NCBI GenBank assembly: GCA_963513935.1
Contig: OY740765.1
Location: forward strand, 73,763,718-73,827,717
Origin: Aphrophora alni
Taxonomy: Eukaryota > Arthropoda > Insecta > Hemiptera > Aphrophoridae
DNA length: 64,000 bases
Direction of reading: 5' to 3'
The translations under genes and the position numbers were made by a program. Of this stretch, positions 23,190 to 35,250 are shown piece after piece. Position 1 is the first letter of the stretch, and the number at the start of each line of letters is the position of its first letter. The notes under the pieces are model-generated. The model saw only the letters and a list, made by a program, of their open reading frames with translations. It did not search any database and was not told the DNA's origin.

Positions 23190-24830
23190 ATAAAATAAAC
23201 TATTAGAGTGCCGTCGTTACAGTAAAATTTAGACTCATGACTATGAAATGTGTGCTGATATAAACCATGTGGAATACTTTGGCATAGGTTACACAAACAG
23301 GTTTATGTATACAAAATATATCAGTAATTTATGTATGTATGTATGTTTTAAACTCTTCAGATCATATTTTTTTGTTCATTATAAATCATGCCCTTTTAAA
23401 ATCGTTTTTGCCCAATTTTTCAGTATCATACAACATACTCAATTAAGTTAAAATATGTCGATTATCTAATGGTATTAGTTCTTAACTCTTTGAGATGAAA
23501 ATAAGGAAGTTCAAAAATTGTAATTTTGGACCCTAATCTAACAAATCTAAAAATGTGAAGTTAAAAATTTAGGGACCAAATATTAAAATTCAATAAGATG
23601 GTGAATACTTATTAGTTTTAATTCTTCATATTATCAGGGTGCTTTGGAATACTCATCCTAACATGTCAGAAATTTGAGCTGTGCATATTTTTATAATTTT
23701 TGTTACATTTCTTTGAAATATCCTTGGCACAATTTTTACCTACTGCAATAGAAAAGTACAAACTTCAATATATAATAATATTAGATATAGTTCAAACTAT
23801 AATTTTAGAGTTATTAATTTTATGGTTTTATGTCACCTTAAACTGTAAATATCAATTTATATCAGTCAATCATGTTAATAAATATTTTGGATTGAATAAA
23901 TTTAGTTGATAATAGAACTTACTGTCTTGGAAATCCTGCTACATTCAAGTCTTTTCTCCATGTACACTGCAGAATCAGAGGTTATATATATAATTACTAA
24001 GGATAGGTGGGTTCCATTTTTTTTTTTTTTTTTGGTTCTCAGTTCCCGATTCTAGAATCAGACCGGCTCTCTGTTCTCGATTCTGCCAGTTTCGGTTCTA
24101 TTCAAAAAATTTAACAAGAATTTGAGAGTAAAATATAATATTTAATTTGAATACTGAAATGATTAAATAGGCTATATACAGATAATTAAATAAAAGTATT
24201 CAACTAAGTTAAGTTACCTTAAATATGGTTTTATTAGACCTACCAGACAACCATAAGTATAAATAAAGTTAGTTTTACACTAAACTAACCTAACCTAAAC
24301 CTACTGACATAAGTATAAACCAACTTTAAGAAATTTTGAAATAACATACTGAAACTTTTTTTTTTTTTATTTTAAGTTTTTGTTCAAGAACACTAACATT
24401 TTTATCCGCTCCGGGGGGGGGGGCTCAGCTAAATACTTTTCCAGTTCATCACTCATGTTATTCTTGGGGTATATTTAGTATTTTATGTTAAAAATTTGAT
24501 GGACTGAGTAGTCAAATTGCAACATAGAGGTTCCCAAAGTACAACACTCCATTAAAATACAACATATAAAATAGTATAGAGTAGGCACATCATTACGTCA
24601 TTGTATTTCATTACAAACAACAAACCATAGTTACATAACCACACACATGTCCATATAACACTAAACCTAATATTAACAGAAATAAAAGGGTTAAAGAGAG
24701 AGGAGAGGATTGAACTATTAACAAATTTTGGATTTTGCATACCACTACAAGCGGACTTAGAATATATACGGTCTAACTTACACTTAATTAAATTAAAAAC
24801 AGATGCGGGAATTAGCTTGACAGACTATAC
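23190..24830. other. Gene-free stretch with a possible hAT end
   Basis: No coding motif seen. At 24010-24118 a T run is followed by GGTTCTCAGTTCCCGATTCT and TCGATTCTGCCAGTTTCGG, which look like the ends of a decayed hAT/ZBED element. A run of 11 G lies at 24413-24423. Confidence 0.3.
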
Positions 24831-24839
24831 TTTAATGAC

Positions 24840-25330
24840 ACGACAGAACTATATTCAAATTGGGAAATAAACCAACACGAGTCACAAATCGCCACACAAA
24901 GTAGAAAATCAAACGACAAAGTAGAAGACAAGATTTACGACCTTGTAGAGTTTGTAAACAAAACATCCACACACATTTTAAAAGAACACATGGCGGTACA
25001 AACCGAAACTTCAATTGGAACTCTAAAAATGGCACATGAAAGATTGCCATATAACGATCCGGGACTTTTAAGGGATCACTGAGCGAAGACATATTAGCCC
25101 ATCTAACATGATTTGAGCGAGCTGCAATTGCAAATAATTGGACCAATGACAACATGATAATATAGTTTCCAATGTACTTAGAGGGGATAGCACTTTATTA
25201 GAGAACATAATAACACACTCCACACAGAACACTCCAGAAAACACAAAACACACTTCCACGACAATGCAAAAACTAATTTAGATGTTACAACAGCTGTTAA
25301 ACAAACTTTTGGGTCATTTATATTATTAAA
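24840..25330 (+). pseudogene. Possible LTR-retrotransposon gag relic
   Basis: One + frame with a few stops reads SLSEDILAHLT.FERAAIA, NNWTNDNMII and FPMYLEGIALY over 25075-25200. The F.......NNW......L...L.G.AL pattern is that of the capsid region of Ty3/Gypsy gag proteins. Upstream (24900-25030) is a basic region including RPCRVCKQNIHTHFKRTHGG. No protease, polymerase or LTR was found beside it, so it is an isolated relic and the assignment is tentative. Confidence 0.4.
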
Positions 25331-25369
25331 ATATTTGAAACTTTAAGCTTTTGCTTTATTTTATCCTTT

Positions 25370-26385
25370 TGGGTTATAGGCTATCAGTGATACCAATACA
25401 ACACCATAAAATATCTACTGTCTTCGTTTGAATTAATGAAACCCCACCATTCTTTTATGATAATCCTGTATATAAAAATATAGTTTTTTATAATAAGAAA
25501 AACAATACACTTCACAAAATGAAATCCTGTGGTTTTTGCCACCTAAGGCATCGGATTTCAAATTCAGTAATGAGAAATTGTTTGGCTTCCACTTGATGTG
25601 TTTGTGAAGTCTCCTCTCATGTAGAACTGCCAAGTCTTTTATGAATTTGCAAGTTTAAATCCGAGTTTAAGGATCAAGATTCCATTGGTACCAATGTGCA
25701 TTGGCCATTGTAAGAATGATGCTATTTTGTTTACGGTGCGTCAACAGACTATTCTTTACTCCGTTCGTTACACCTATCTTTTGTGGTAAAAGTCTATTTG
25801 CGCTCAGTTAACCAGTATATTTGTCAATACTTTCAAATTTATTTATTTCACTTTAAATGTGCATAAAGACATGGTGATTCTACATATATCTTAAGTCAAG
25901 TAAAAGGCTAGACACTTAGCGATATTACTCTATGTGATTTTTTTGTCAATTATGTAGGTGAACAGTGTAGATCAATTTTATGTAGTGTAAATGTAAAATG
26001 GGTTGATTTTATTTCACTAAATTTGATCTTACAGTAGCAAAAGCTTTGATCTTCTGTTTTATTATTTTCCAAAAGAAAGAAATCTTCCAGTCTCTTCTCT
26101 ATTGTGTTATTTTCATAAGAAAGAGGTCGGTTTTTAGTAATTTCTTTGCAAAATTCTTTTTAAACGATTTATTACAATTTAACTCGAAAATATTTTTATA
26201 GTGATATTAAATCAAATAATTTAAAAAATGATTATAGTTTTTTACAATTAAGATCTAATGGCAGGTTGTGCAACTTAAGCAAGAGCCGAGTTACCTAGAG
26301 TAATCTCCATACTGCAGTATACTTGGGAAAAGATAAACTATACAAAGACAGGAATTTTTTTTATTAATGATTATAGTAGTTAATA
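25370..26385. other. Gene-free AT-rich stretch
   Basis: Nothing recognisable apart from the short repeat arm at 25338-25368 just before it. Confidence 0.4.
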
Positions 26386-26387
26386 TA

Positions 26388-27276
26388 CCGGGTGTTTCAA
26401 AATGAATAGCGGGGTTTTAACGCCTTATAATTTTTATTACACTACAATTACAGCTATAAATGATACATCAAATGAAACAGCAACTCAAACAGTTTTGTTT
26501 GTTGGCATTAGTGCGCATGTGCACGCAATGTTTTCGCCGCTATCTGTTAGAAAGCGCTAGTGGCAAAGATGGCGACTAGTGAACAGAAAGCTTTTGGTGT
26601 TTTACAGTTTGAAAAGACGGAATCTGTAGTTACTGTGCAACGTGCGTTCCGTATTAAGTTCGGTTGTGATCCTCCAGGTAATAATAACATCCGTAGATGG
26701 TATCATCAGTTTAAAGACACCGGTTGTCTTTGTAAGGGGAAAAGTATGGGACGAGTCCTTTATAAATACGGACGAGTCCTCAGTTGAAAGATGATGAACA
26801 AGAGAACTTCATTTTCCAGCAAGATGGTGCGCCGCCTCACTGGCACAACAAAGTACGCAATTGGTTGAACGTTACTGTACCCGACCGCTGGATTGGCCGC
26901 AAAGGGCCCAATGACAGAGTTTGTTTCGCATGGCCTCCACGGTCACCCGATCTGACGCCTTGCGATTTCTAACTTTGTGGGTTCATAAAGGATCGTGTGT
27001 ATGTGCCTCCACTACCAACTGACCTTCTCGAATTAAGAAACAGGATTGAAGCAGCTGTTACAACAATTACTCAAGAAACACTAATCAAAGTTTGGAAAGA
27101 ACTCGCATATCGTCTTGACGTGTGCCGTGTGATGAATGGTGCTCACATTGAACACTTGTAGGCTTTTCTGTAAAACTCTTTGAGTTGCTTTTTCATTTGA
27201 TGTGTCATTTATGTAAGTTTAATGTAATAAAAGTTTTAAAGCGTTAAAACCCCGCTATTCATTTTGAAACACCCGG
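26388..27276 (+). mobile_element. DUF4817-type mariner-like element, internally deleted (889 bp)
   Basis: The left end CCGGGTGTTTCAAAATGAAT continues as a perfect inverted repeat of 36 bp with the right end (27241-27276), then imperfectly for another 18 bp. TA flanks both sides (26386-26387, 27277-27278). The interior holds a transposase gene lacking its middle. The perfect TIRs suggest a relatively recent insertion. Confidence 0.92.
26569..27161 (+). pseudogene. DUF4817-type transposase with central deletion
   Basis: The N-terminal part (26569-26760) is the DUF4817 helix-turn-helix: MATSEQKAFGVLQFEKTESV, QRAFRIKFG, NNIRRWYHQFKDTGC. After a junction near 26760-26790, where a short direct repeat (GGACGAGTCCT, 26750 and 26770) suggests slippage or recombination, the frame changes and enters the C-terminal catalytic half: FIFQQDGAPPHW (second aspartate), RSPDLTPCDF (third aspartate), KDRVYVPPLPTDL, AYRLDVCRVMNGAHIEHL. 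The first catalytic aspartate lies in the missing part, and a stop replaces a residue just after CDF. Non-functional. Confidence 0.85.
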
Positions 27277-27860
27277 TATTATTTAAGAAAATAAAATTGT
27301 ATGTTAGTTAAAATATTTGTATTTAATTAAAATGCATTTTGCATAAAAAAGTTGAGATTGTTTGTAAAGTGAAAAATAAAATAGTTTTCATGAGAAAAGA
27401 TATAGTTTTATATCATTTAAAACTAAAATGAAATCAGCACTCATTTCTATTTATTGCATGTTTGATCCTGTCAATTTGCAGAGTGGTAATAATCTATACT
27501 ACATGATTTGTATTCTTTTATTTTGTCAGAAATTATATAAAACAAAGACATGAGAGGTTACTTAAGATTTCAGATGTATAATAAATATCAAAAGCAACCA
27601 CAACTTGTGTTTCAGACTAAACATAAAATATTAGTAACTAGATATATAAAACTGTCCCTTATTAGTCAAACTGTATGGAAAGATTTTGTTTTTGTTTATT
27701 TTGTTATTCAAAGGCGAAGATAAAATAAAGACCTCTAGCCCTCGAATACTCTAATAGAGTCAAGATTGAAAAAAAAATAACAAGAGAAACCTGATAGGAA
27801 AGATAAAAGAGAAGGATCTTACACAAGACTACATGAACAAAAGTGTAGATCCGGATAGGT

Positions 27861-27891
27861 CCCTAAGGAGCTGAAGTGGAGCTCCTTAGGG
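27861..27891. repeat. Perfect 12-bp stem hairpin
   Basis: CCCTAAGGAGCT pairs exactly with AGCTCCTTAGGG around a 7-nt loop (GAAGTGG). It is not followed by a T run and sits in otherwise featureless DNA. It could be the core of a small palindromic repeat. Confidence 0.7.
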
Positions 27892-28133
27892 TGTGTATGA
27901 AAAGATACTTATAGACCTCATAGTAGTTTTAACACAAAAGCTTTTTGACATACATTTTTGAATCTCAGTTCAAATTATATAAGGAAAAGCTTGTTGGCTG
28001 CATAGTTGTGTTTACATGGGAATTATTTTTAAGACATACAGAAAAAATTGTTTATCTATATATTTATAGACCTTTGGTATTAATATAAAATTAGTATACA
28101 GCACATATTGTGGTATCTTGTAACCTTTAGAAG

Positions 28134-28300
28134 ATAAAATATTTATAGACCAAATAGCTATCTGAAAACCTTTAGGAAATGGAAGCAATATAGACTCTAC
28201 AATCCAAATTGAATGGGGACACATTTAAAAGACAAAATAGCTACCAGAAAACCTTTACAAAAAGCAGACTCTATAATATAAATTGAATGCGGAAATATTT
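28134..28300. repeat. Tandem repeat, about 74-bp unit, split from copies at 32330-32820
   Basis: Units contain GACTCTA(C/T)AATCCAAATTGA, then AGACCAAATAGCTA and GAAAACCTTTA. GACTCTA occurs at 28192 and 28266. The same units reappear at 32330-32440 and 32725-32820, on the far side of the 2.8-kb element at 28311-31138 and the MITE at 32441-32722. The array thus seems to have been a target for at least two insertions. Confidence 0.65.
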
Positions 28301-28782
28301 ATTATTATTAAGGGAGGGTGTCGTACCTAAGGACAGAGGCAATAACTGTTAAAGGGAAAGAGGTAAAATTAGTTTTGTTGTAGTGGCTAAACTGGTTCTC
28401 TGATCTCTATCTTCTCATGTTGAAGTGTTTATGTTTGAAGACCACCTGTTGATTTTATAAAAGAATTTTTGATTTCGGACAGTGAAAGTAAGTTTTTATC
28501 CTCACTTTATTTTTTTAATTTGAGTAAGTACACATTATTTTAATCTGCAGTATTTTTAATGGTTAAATTACTCATAAACCCAGGTACTTTTGGCTATGTT
28601 TCTGTCAGTAAAACCTAACCAAAAACGTGTAACAACCACTTTTATAAAACCATGTGCTATGATGTACCTAAGGACAGAATGTTTGATGTACCTGGGGACG
28701 TTCCTAGGCAAATCATGTTTTTTAAATTATGTTTTTAAGTATGTAATTTTGTTCTTTTAATTTTGTTTTAGGCTTAAAAACT

Positions 28783-30778
28783 ATGCCGAGAAGTAAGGAG
28801 AATACAAAAAGGCCTCAGCCAAGCAGAGAAACTATTGCAGCTGCTGTAAATGATATTGTGAAAAATAAAATTTCTTTCCGTGCTGCTGAAGATAAGTACA
28901 GTGTGGCTAAGTCTGCATTAGCCCGTCATGTTTCAGCATTCAAAAATTTAGGTTTGGAAACTTATGAGTATACACCTCATTATGATTCAAAGAAAGTGTT
29001 TAGTGTCGAACAAGAACAAATTCTCGTAGGAGACTTAAAACAATGTTCGTTTCTTCATTACGGACTGACTCTTCTTGAGCTACGAAAGCTAGCCTTCCAA
29101 TTTGCAAATGAAAATAAGATTAATTATCCATCTAAATGGGTAAATGATAAATGTGCTGGAGAGGGATGGGCAAGGTGGTTTAGGCCTCGTCACAGTAGCA
29201 ATTTATCTTTGAGATAACCTGAACCAACGAGCCTTTCAAGGGCAACCTCTTTTAATAGGAAAAATGTGGCTTGTTTTTTTTTCACAACTATAGTGACGCC
29301 TTAAGTCGTCATAATTTTGCTCCTTCAAAAATCTATAATGTAGATGAGACAGGTATTTCTTTGGTTCATAACCCTCCCAAAATTATTGCTCAGAAAGGTG
29401 TCAAAGCAGTTGGTGGTATGACTTCAGGAGAGAGGGGAATAAATGTAACCATGATCATGGCTGTTAATGCGATTGGGAATAGTGTACCACCGATGTTTGT
29501 TTTCCCTCGTGTGCATTTTAAGGAGCATATGTTGAAGGGAGCCCCACCAGGCTTTAAAGGAGCTGCTGCATCATCATTAACCGGATTTTTGATTAACCGG
29601 ATCACTTCCGGTCCCAATTAGTCCGGATAAACGAGGTTGTACTGTAGTTAGAGACTGGATGGTGACTCCAGGTAATCAAGGAAAACCGGTCACTATTTAT
29701 GATATACCTGAACTAGCTGGAAAAGCATTTACTCAGGCTTTCACCCCAGTAAATATTGTAAAGGGCTTCCAAGTTACGGGTCTCTACCCTTTGAACAAGG
29801 ACATCTTCCAAGATGATGAGTTCCTGCCATCCAATGTCACTGCCCCCCCCCCCCTCCGATCCTGCTGCAACTGTACCAGACCAACAAACAAGCAGTCAGT
29901 TGACAAGTCAACCAGACTCCCAACCTCTATTATCAGCCTCTCCCATCACTTAATCAGCTATCAACATCAACTCCTCCTCCAACACCTGGCCAGTTATTAA
30001 CTTTCAGTAACCTCAATCAGCCAACAACAACCGATCGGCCATCAACACCTAATCAGGGACCAACATCAATTGCATCTTTCTCTTACACGCCTACAATTGT
30101 GTCCCCTGAAGAAATCAGACCATTCCCTAAGGCTGCAGCACGGAAACAAACTAAGAAATGTAGGTCTAAAGGAAAATCCAGAATCCTCACTGATACCCCA
30201 GAAAAAAATGGAAATAGAAAAAACAAAAAAACAAAAGTGTCAAAATAAATTAACAGAACCAAAGAAAAAATCAAAAATTAATTTGAACAAGTTAAAAGCT
30301 TTTGGAAAATCATCTAAACAGGATAGTAGTAGCTCTTCAGAATTTTGTGAAAGTCACTTGAAATTATGTAAGGATAGCAGTGATTATCTTGAAGAAATGC
30401 TGGAGGAGTTTGAAATGTTTGCCAAGGATTTGCAAGCGGATTTAAATACTGATGAACTGAAGCCTGATGTCTATATTTTAGTGCAATTCCTTGGAAAAAA
30501 GATTGTAAAACACTATGTTGCAAAAATAATTGAGACGCAGGACAAGCCTGAAGTATTTGTTGTGAAATACCTTAAAAAGTCTCGATTCAAATAAATTTAA
30601 AATTGAAAAAGACACACAACTATTTGAAGTGAACGTAGAGGACATCACACTAAAGCTTCCTGTTCCAACTATTATTGGAGGAACTGAAAGACGGAAAAAA
30701 CAATTAACATTTCCTGTGTCATGCACCGGATACAATGTTGGAAAAATAGTTTGTAACAAATCAGTTTATTATTTGTGA
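28783..30778 (+). pseudogene. HTH_psq-DDE (jerky/Tigger-like) transposase, broken
   Basis: Starts MPRSKENTKRPQPSRETIAA with a pipsqueak-type helix-turn-helix (KNKISFRAAEDKYSVAKSAL), then a CENP-B-like region with YPSKW. After a stop and frameshift near 29215 come KIYNVDETGISLV (first catalytic aspartate) and MTSGERGINVTMIMAVNAIG, ending at PPGFKGAAASS. Next is a foreign 65-bp segment (29580-29644) replacing the rest of the catalytic core, then RDWMVTPGNQGKPVTIYDIP, VNIVKGFQVTGLYPLNKDIF and, after another shift, a Lys-rich region and an acidic tail (SSDYLEEMLEEFEMF). A final shift at about 30595 leads to LPVPTIIGGTERRKKQLTFP, typical of insect members. Not functional as it stands. Confidence 0.8.
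29580..29644. repeat. Right end of a Tigger inside the DDE gene
   Basis: This 65-bp piece is the same as the last 65 bp of the Tigger at 8518-9870 (CCGGATTTTTGATTAACCGG through GAGGTTGTACTG) and is followed by TA. No matching left end is present; instead the central catalytic coding region is gone. The simplest history is a Tigger insertion followed by a deletion that removed the Tigger left part together with host-element sequence. Confidence 0.8.
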
Positions 30779-31144
30779 AATTCATACTTTAATTTTGTAG
30801 TGAGTTTATATATTTTGTTCTAAGTTTGTACACTTATGGTTATTAGTATTTAAATTATAACTTAAATTTTGCTTTTTAATATTCCTCTATACACTGTCCT
30901 TAGGTACATCACAGTTAGTCCCTAGGTACATCAGGGTGATGTACATAGGGACAGGCTACAAATATATAACAAAACAATTGTGACTAGTAAACTATTAAAG
31001 CTAGAGCTGAGAAAAAATTGTATATATAACCTAAAATATTAATGAATTAATATAACCAAAAATTTAAAAAAAACCTCTGTTTGAAAGACTACAAAAAAAT
31101 GAAAATCAAATTTTGTCCTTAGGTATGACAACCTCCCCTACATC

Positions 31145-32325
31145 TAACATGTAAAACATACCATAGGCAATGTCAGTAATGTTAATAAACAAAGGCAAAA
31201 CTTATTATTAGTCTTACAAAGCTACTTTTATTTAATTCGGCATCAATCAATATTTGCACTAAGGAATTAATAAAATTTATATCATACATCTGCTGTTCCA
31301 ATAGAAATGTATAAGATTTAATTTTAAATAACTTTATAAATATATTTTTAATTTCCAAAGGTAATTTATTTAAAATACTTGAACCTAAAACATTAAAATT
31401 TGTTTGTCACACCTGTTGACGATTACGGGCATCCTGCATTGTAGTGCCATTTGAGTAAGGGTGTAGCCATAAAACACCTTGAGGAGTAAGAAGAAAAAAA
31501 TTACACAAAACTTAAAAAATGTTTTATTATGTCATAAAATAATATTTCAAAGTAAATTAAATTAATACAAGAGGTTTTTCGAACAAAAATTAAAAGTTTT
31601 TGTAAAGTATGATAATTTATGAAACGAGAGTATAATGGCGAAAGTTAAAAAACATAATTTAACAACACAGTTAAAAAAAAAGGTAAAGCAACAAACAATG
31701 AAATTTATTTATAACATAACAGTTAAAGGACTAACAGAAAACTCGAATAATTACACAACAAACAAAACAAAAAATTAGGTTAGGACTACACAACAGTATT
31801 CTATGGATAGAGAAGAAATACAACTGACTTGAGGTGGAATGACAAAAACGGCGCCATTATTGTCATAGGTGTTCATTCTGACTTGTAAATAAGTAGAAAA
31901 CATGTTATAGTTTAGATTATGATCGTAAGATATCACCACTTATCAGATAATTGACTTTGTTTACATTAATGTCAAGACGACTGTACTCATTTGTGAACAG
32001 GCGTCACATGACGTCAGTACTACTTTGGGACTTGTGTGTTTAGCAATGCTGTACTCTTCAACAGGTTACTCTCCTATAAGAAACCTCTATAACATGACTA
32101 TTTCTATTATTGTACATATGAACTTGTGACATGTATTTAATATCAGATTGATTTAGTGTAATATAAGTCAGCAAATCAAATATATATCAATTTATAACAG
32201 TCATAATTTTAAACTTAACAAATATAGGTCTACAACTTTTCTTATAACCACCATAGCTTATTAATCTAATAACTTCATATATATTACAGATTGTGTCATC
32301 TTACAAACAATTAGGGGAGAAAGCA
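31145..32325. other. Gene-free AT-rich stretch
   Basis: No protein motif or RNA gene is recognised. It separates the 28311-31138 element from the second half of the 74-bp array. Confidence 0.4.
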
Positions 32326-32440
32326 TTATGTATAGACTCTATAATCCAAATTAGATACGATAACACTTATAGTTGAAACACCTATGAAGTTAAATGGTTT
32401 ATAGATTCCACAATCCAAATTGAATCGGTGAACACTTATA

Positions 32441-32722
32441 CTTCATTCAGTGAGTGTTGAGAGTGAAGCGCCACCCACTAAGGCACTGACGTCAGGGTCA
32501 GGCCGATTCACAAGTGGCCCTTATGCGCGCGGCAGGGTTGTTGTGTTTTAATGACCCCTTAAATCGGACACCTAACTAAAGCATTCAAGAACTGGCTGTC
32601 GCTGGGGTATGACTGTGAATTGGTGGCACATTCCATGTGACGTCCTTTCCCGTTATTGGCTAGAGCCCTATGTCCCTTTAGGGGATGGGCGGTGCTTCAC
32701 TCTCAACACTCACTGAATGAAG
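32441..32722. mobile_element. 282-bp MITE, unusually GC-rich
   Basis: Ends are CTTCATTCAGTGAGTGTTGA and its inverse, a TIR of about 28 bp that appears perfect (...GAGAGTGAAGC); TA on both sides (32439-32440, 32723-32724). The interior (TGACGTCAGGGTCAGGCCG, GCGCGCGGCAGGG) is far richer in GC than the surroundings and has no coding capacity. TA target and length point to a Tc1/mariner- or pogo-mobilised MITE. Confidence 0.85.
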
Positions 32723-33151
32723 TATAGAGACCAAATAGAAAACTGAAAAACTAATGAAGGTGAAAGTATTATTGACTCTATAATAAAAATTGAATGGGAA
32801 AACATTTATTGTTACATGAAATGAAACCATTGACTAGTCTATAATATGTGTCACTAAAAATGTTTGACACTTGTCATTTTGTAAATTATACCCTTGGTTC
32901 ACATATAAAATACTATTAATAACATCTAAAATAATAATTTTACCATCTTGTAACCAGGGTGTACATATTATTTATTTTATTAAATAGTCAATGTAGCCAG
33001 CAGATATAATTTTAATTACTTATGTAAATAAAGATGTTATATTCAAACAGCACCTCAAAATCGGTAAGCAAATAAATTTTAGTTTTATCATGAGTAATTT
33101 GAATCACCTTTTCTTCTGATAATGTGTAGTGAATACTTTCATCCTCTAACC

Positions 33152-34981
33152 CAGGGATCCTCACTACGATTTCTTAGAGAGCCAATTGGTTTGCATAAAA
33201 TTTTTCTCAGGGCCGCAAGTACAAGTGGCGTTAAATAACTTACAAAAAATATGATTATAACATAAGTTTATTACATCAATAAAATAAACTCCATATACAA
33301 AAGTTGGAAATGTCTTTTACTTAATTCCGTGGAATACTTGAATTTGTTAATTATTTGAAGTGGATGAGCGGAATCTTTCACAGCTCTCTAATATGGCATC
33401 TATATTATCAGGTTGGGAAGAAACTGAAATTCTCAAAATGTTTTCAACGTTCTCACTTGTTAACCTGGATCTGTACTTGTTTTTTATGAACTTCAGCTTT
33501 TTTCTGAGCACAGTCAATTAATTTAGGAAATTTGTCCTTTTCAACCGATTTCCAAAACTCATAGTGAGCTTTATTCTTCCTTTTGTCTTCAAAAATACTT
33601 TTCAGCTCCGTATCATTCTGAAGATCGATTAACTCATTCTTCAATTCCCTACCTTCGTATCCAAAAACAGAAAGATGGGCTACATTTTCTGTTGTTATTG
33701 CCCATGGATTTTCCACCAAGCGAAATGGTTCTTTAAACTTTCTGAAGTCAATAAACCTCACAAACATTTCGTCCTTCAGGTCTGTCAACAGCTTTATTAA
33801 ATCAGAAACATTTTGACTTTCATCTGGATTTTGTCCAGTCATGGGAATCATGCCCAAAAAATCTTCTTTAAGAACACAGTCCTTGGATACATACTTAACG
33901 AACCATAGCAATTGAGAAATTGAGGTTATATCAGTGGATGAGTCAAGCGCAAGACTAAAATATTTGCTTTGCTGCAGTTCATCGGTAAGATTAAGTGCAA
34001 TATTTGCTGATAAGTCCTGTGACCGTCTCATGCACGTTGAGTCAGACAGCTGAAGTTTTGATACTTCATCTAATATTTGCTTACTATTAGAAAATTGTGA
34101 AAACAAAGTTTTACAGACGGTGACAACACACTCTTTTACAATTTCTGCATCAGAAAACGGCTTCATCTTTTGTGCTAAAATTTCTGTTACTTGGAAGGAT
34201 GCTTTTGTAGTAAGCTCATTCTTGTTCATTGCATTAAAAAGGGTACTACGTTTACAAGCAAAAGATTTTTTTCAAAGATTGCAATGTCTCGGATCTTAGC
34301 TTTTTCGGGAATTTATCTTCAAATTGCGAATGGATTGAAGTGTAGTGTCTGTTCAAATTATAACATTTGTTTCCATTCACCGTTTCACGACATATCAAAC
34401 ATAAGGCAGTCCCTTCTTTCTTACCTCTTGTAAAAAAGAATTCTCCCTTCCACTCAGATTGAAACCCACGGTTTTCATCCTCCAGTTTTCGTTTCCGTCC
34501 TTTTGAGTACACTCCTGCCATATTTAATTTAAAAATCAATCACTGAACTAAATGTTACATTCGTAAAATAATGTGTTCAATTGATAAAAGTTAACCGCAC
34601 TAAAATCACATTAGCACTAGCGTAACTTGTACAGGTTATGTTATGGATAAAAGTCTTCACTGATATCAGGCAGTAACTAGCCAGCCAGTGCCACTGTGAT
34701 ATGACTAATAATACGCGAAACAATGCATGGCACCGCTCTGCCAAGGCCGTTGTCTCTGTCTCATCGCGACTGCGACACGGCATTGGCTCTGCTCTGCTCT
34801 GACACGACGGATTATCATTGCACTTAAATTAGGAAATATAATATATGTTTATAAAGTATTTTGTAATTTTTTCATAAAATATTTTTCATAACTCTTATAT
34901 TTTGTTTTAATTCCTAACAGTCCGAGGGCCGCAAAAAACCGTCCCGAGGGCCGCATGCGGGCTGCGTAGTGAGGATGCCTG
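33152..34981 (-). mobile_element. hAT element, 1830 bp, internally deleted
   Basis: TIRs CAGGGATCCTCACTACG and CAGGCATCCTCACTACG (reverse complement of the right end), with exact 8-bp target duplications CTCTAACC (33144-33151 and 34982-34989). Subterminal GGGCCGCA repeats are present at both ends, as in the group that includes GTF2IRD2- and EPM2AIP1-like proteins. The transposase lies on the minus strand and lacks a large central part. Confidence 0.92.
33347..34521 (-). pseudogene. hAT transposase (GTF2IRD2/EPM2AIP1-like), deleted
   Basis: From 34521: MAGVYSKGRKRKLEDENRGF, a BED-like finger (CLICRE...N.NRHYTSIHS) and, after a one-base shift in a T run at about 34262, MNKNELTTKASFQVTEILAQ, KPFSDAEIVKECV and YFSLALDSSTDITSISQLLW (the DUF4371 region with the first catalytic aspartate). 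At QNVSDLI the sequence jumps directly to a C-terminal region (KDEMFVRFIDFRKFKEPFRL). After a further frameshift it ends with KYRSRLTSENVENILRIS and CERFRSST, the usual hAT dimerisation end. The second catalytic region is missing. Inactive. Confidence 0.8.
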
Positions 34982-35250
34982 CTCTAACCCTTAAAAAAAT
35001 TTGTCCTAAATCTAATCTTCTCATGGGACATGCCATCCTACACAAACTTTAAAATTTTCAAACGATCAAAGTTTTGAGATGATGTGAAATGATCTAAATG
35101 TGTTTCTATGGCTCAGAACATCGAGAGCTAACGAAAATACAATTGTTGAAATTTTAATACTAAACTTATTATAGATAGTAATAATATATCGAAAAGTAAA
35201 GTAATGATACAAATTTTCTTAGACGTCCATCTACAAATCAATAGTTATTT

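Larger units (their letters stand above)
28311..31138 (+). mobile_element. pogo/jerky-like element, 2828 bp
   Basis: Left end AGGGAGGGTGTCGTACCTAA and right end (reverse complement) GGGGAGGTTGTCATACCTAA, both continuing GGACA; TA on both sides (28309-28310, 31139-31140). Subterminal copies of GATGTACCTAAGGACA-like sequence occur at 28668 and 28693 and, inverted, at 30896, 30921 and 30943. It encodes a transposase with HTH_psq and DDE domains on the + strand, broken by a deletion/replacement and frameshifts. Confidence 0.85.

Noticed and set aside
24832..25259. Minus-strand frames of 107 and 63 residues
   Set aside because: They lie antisense to a plus-strand gag-like relic and look like its shadows.
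27861..27891. Hairpin as a transcription terminator
   Set aside because: No following T run and a eukaryotic context; kept only as a structural repeat.
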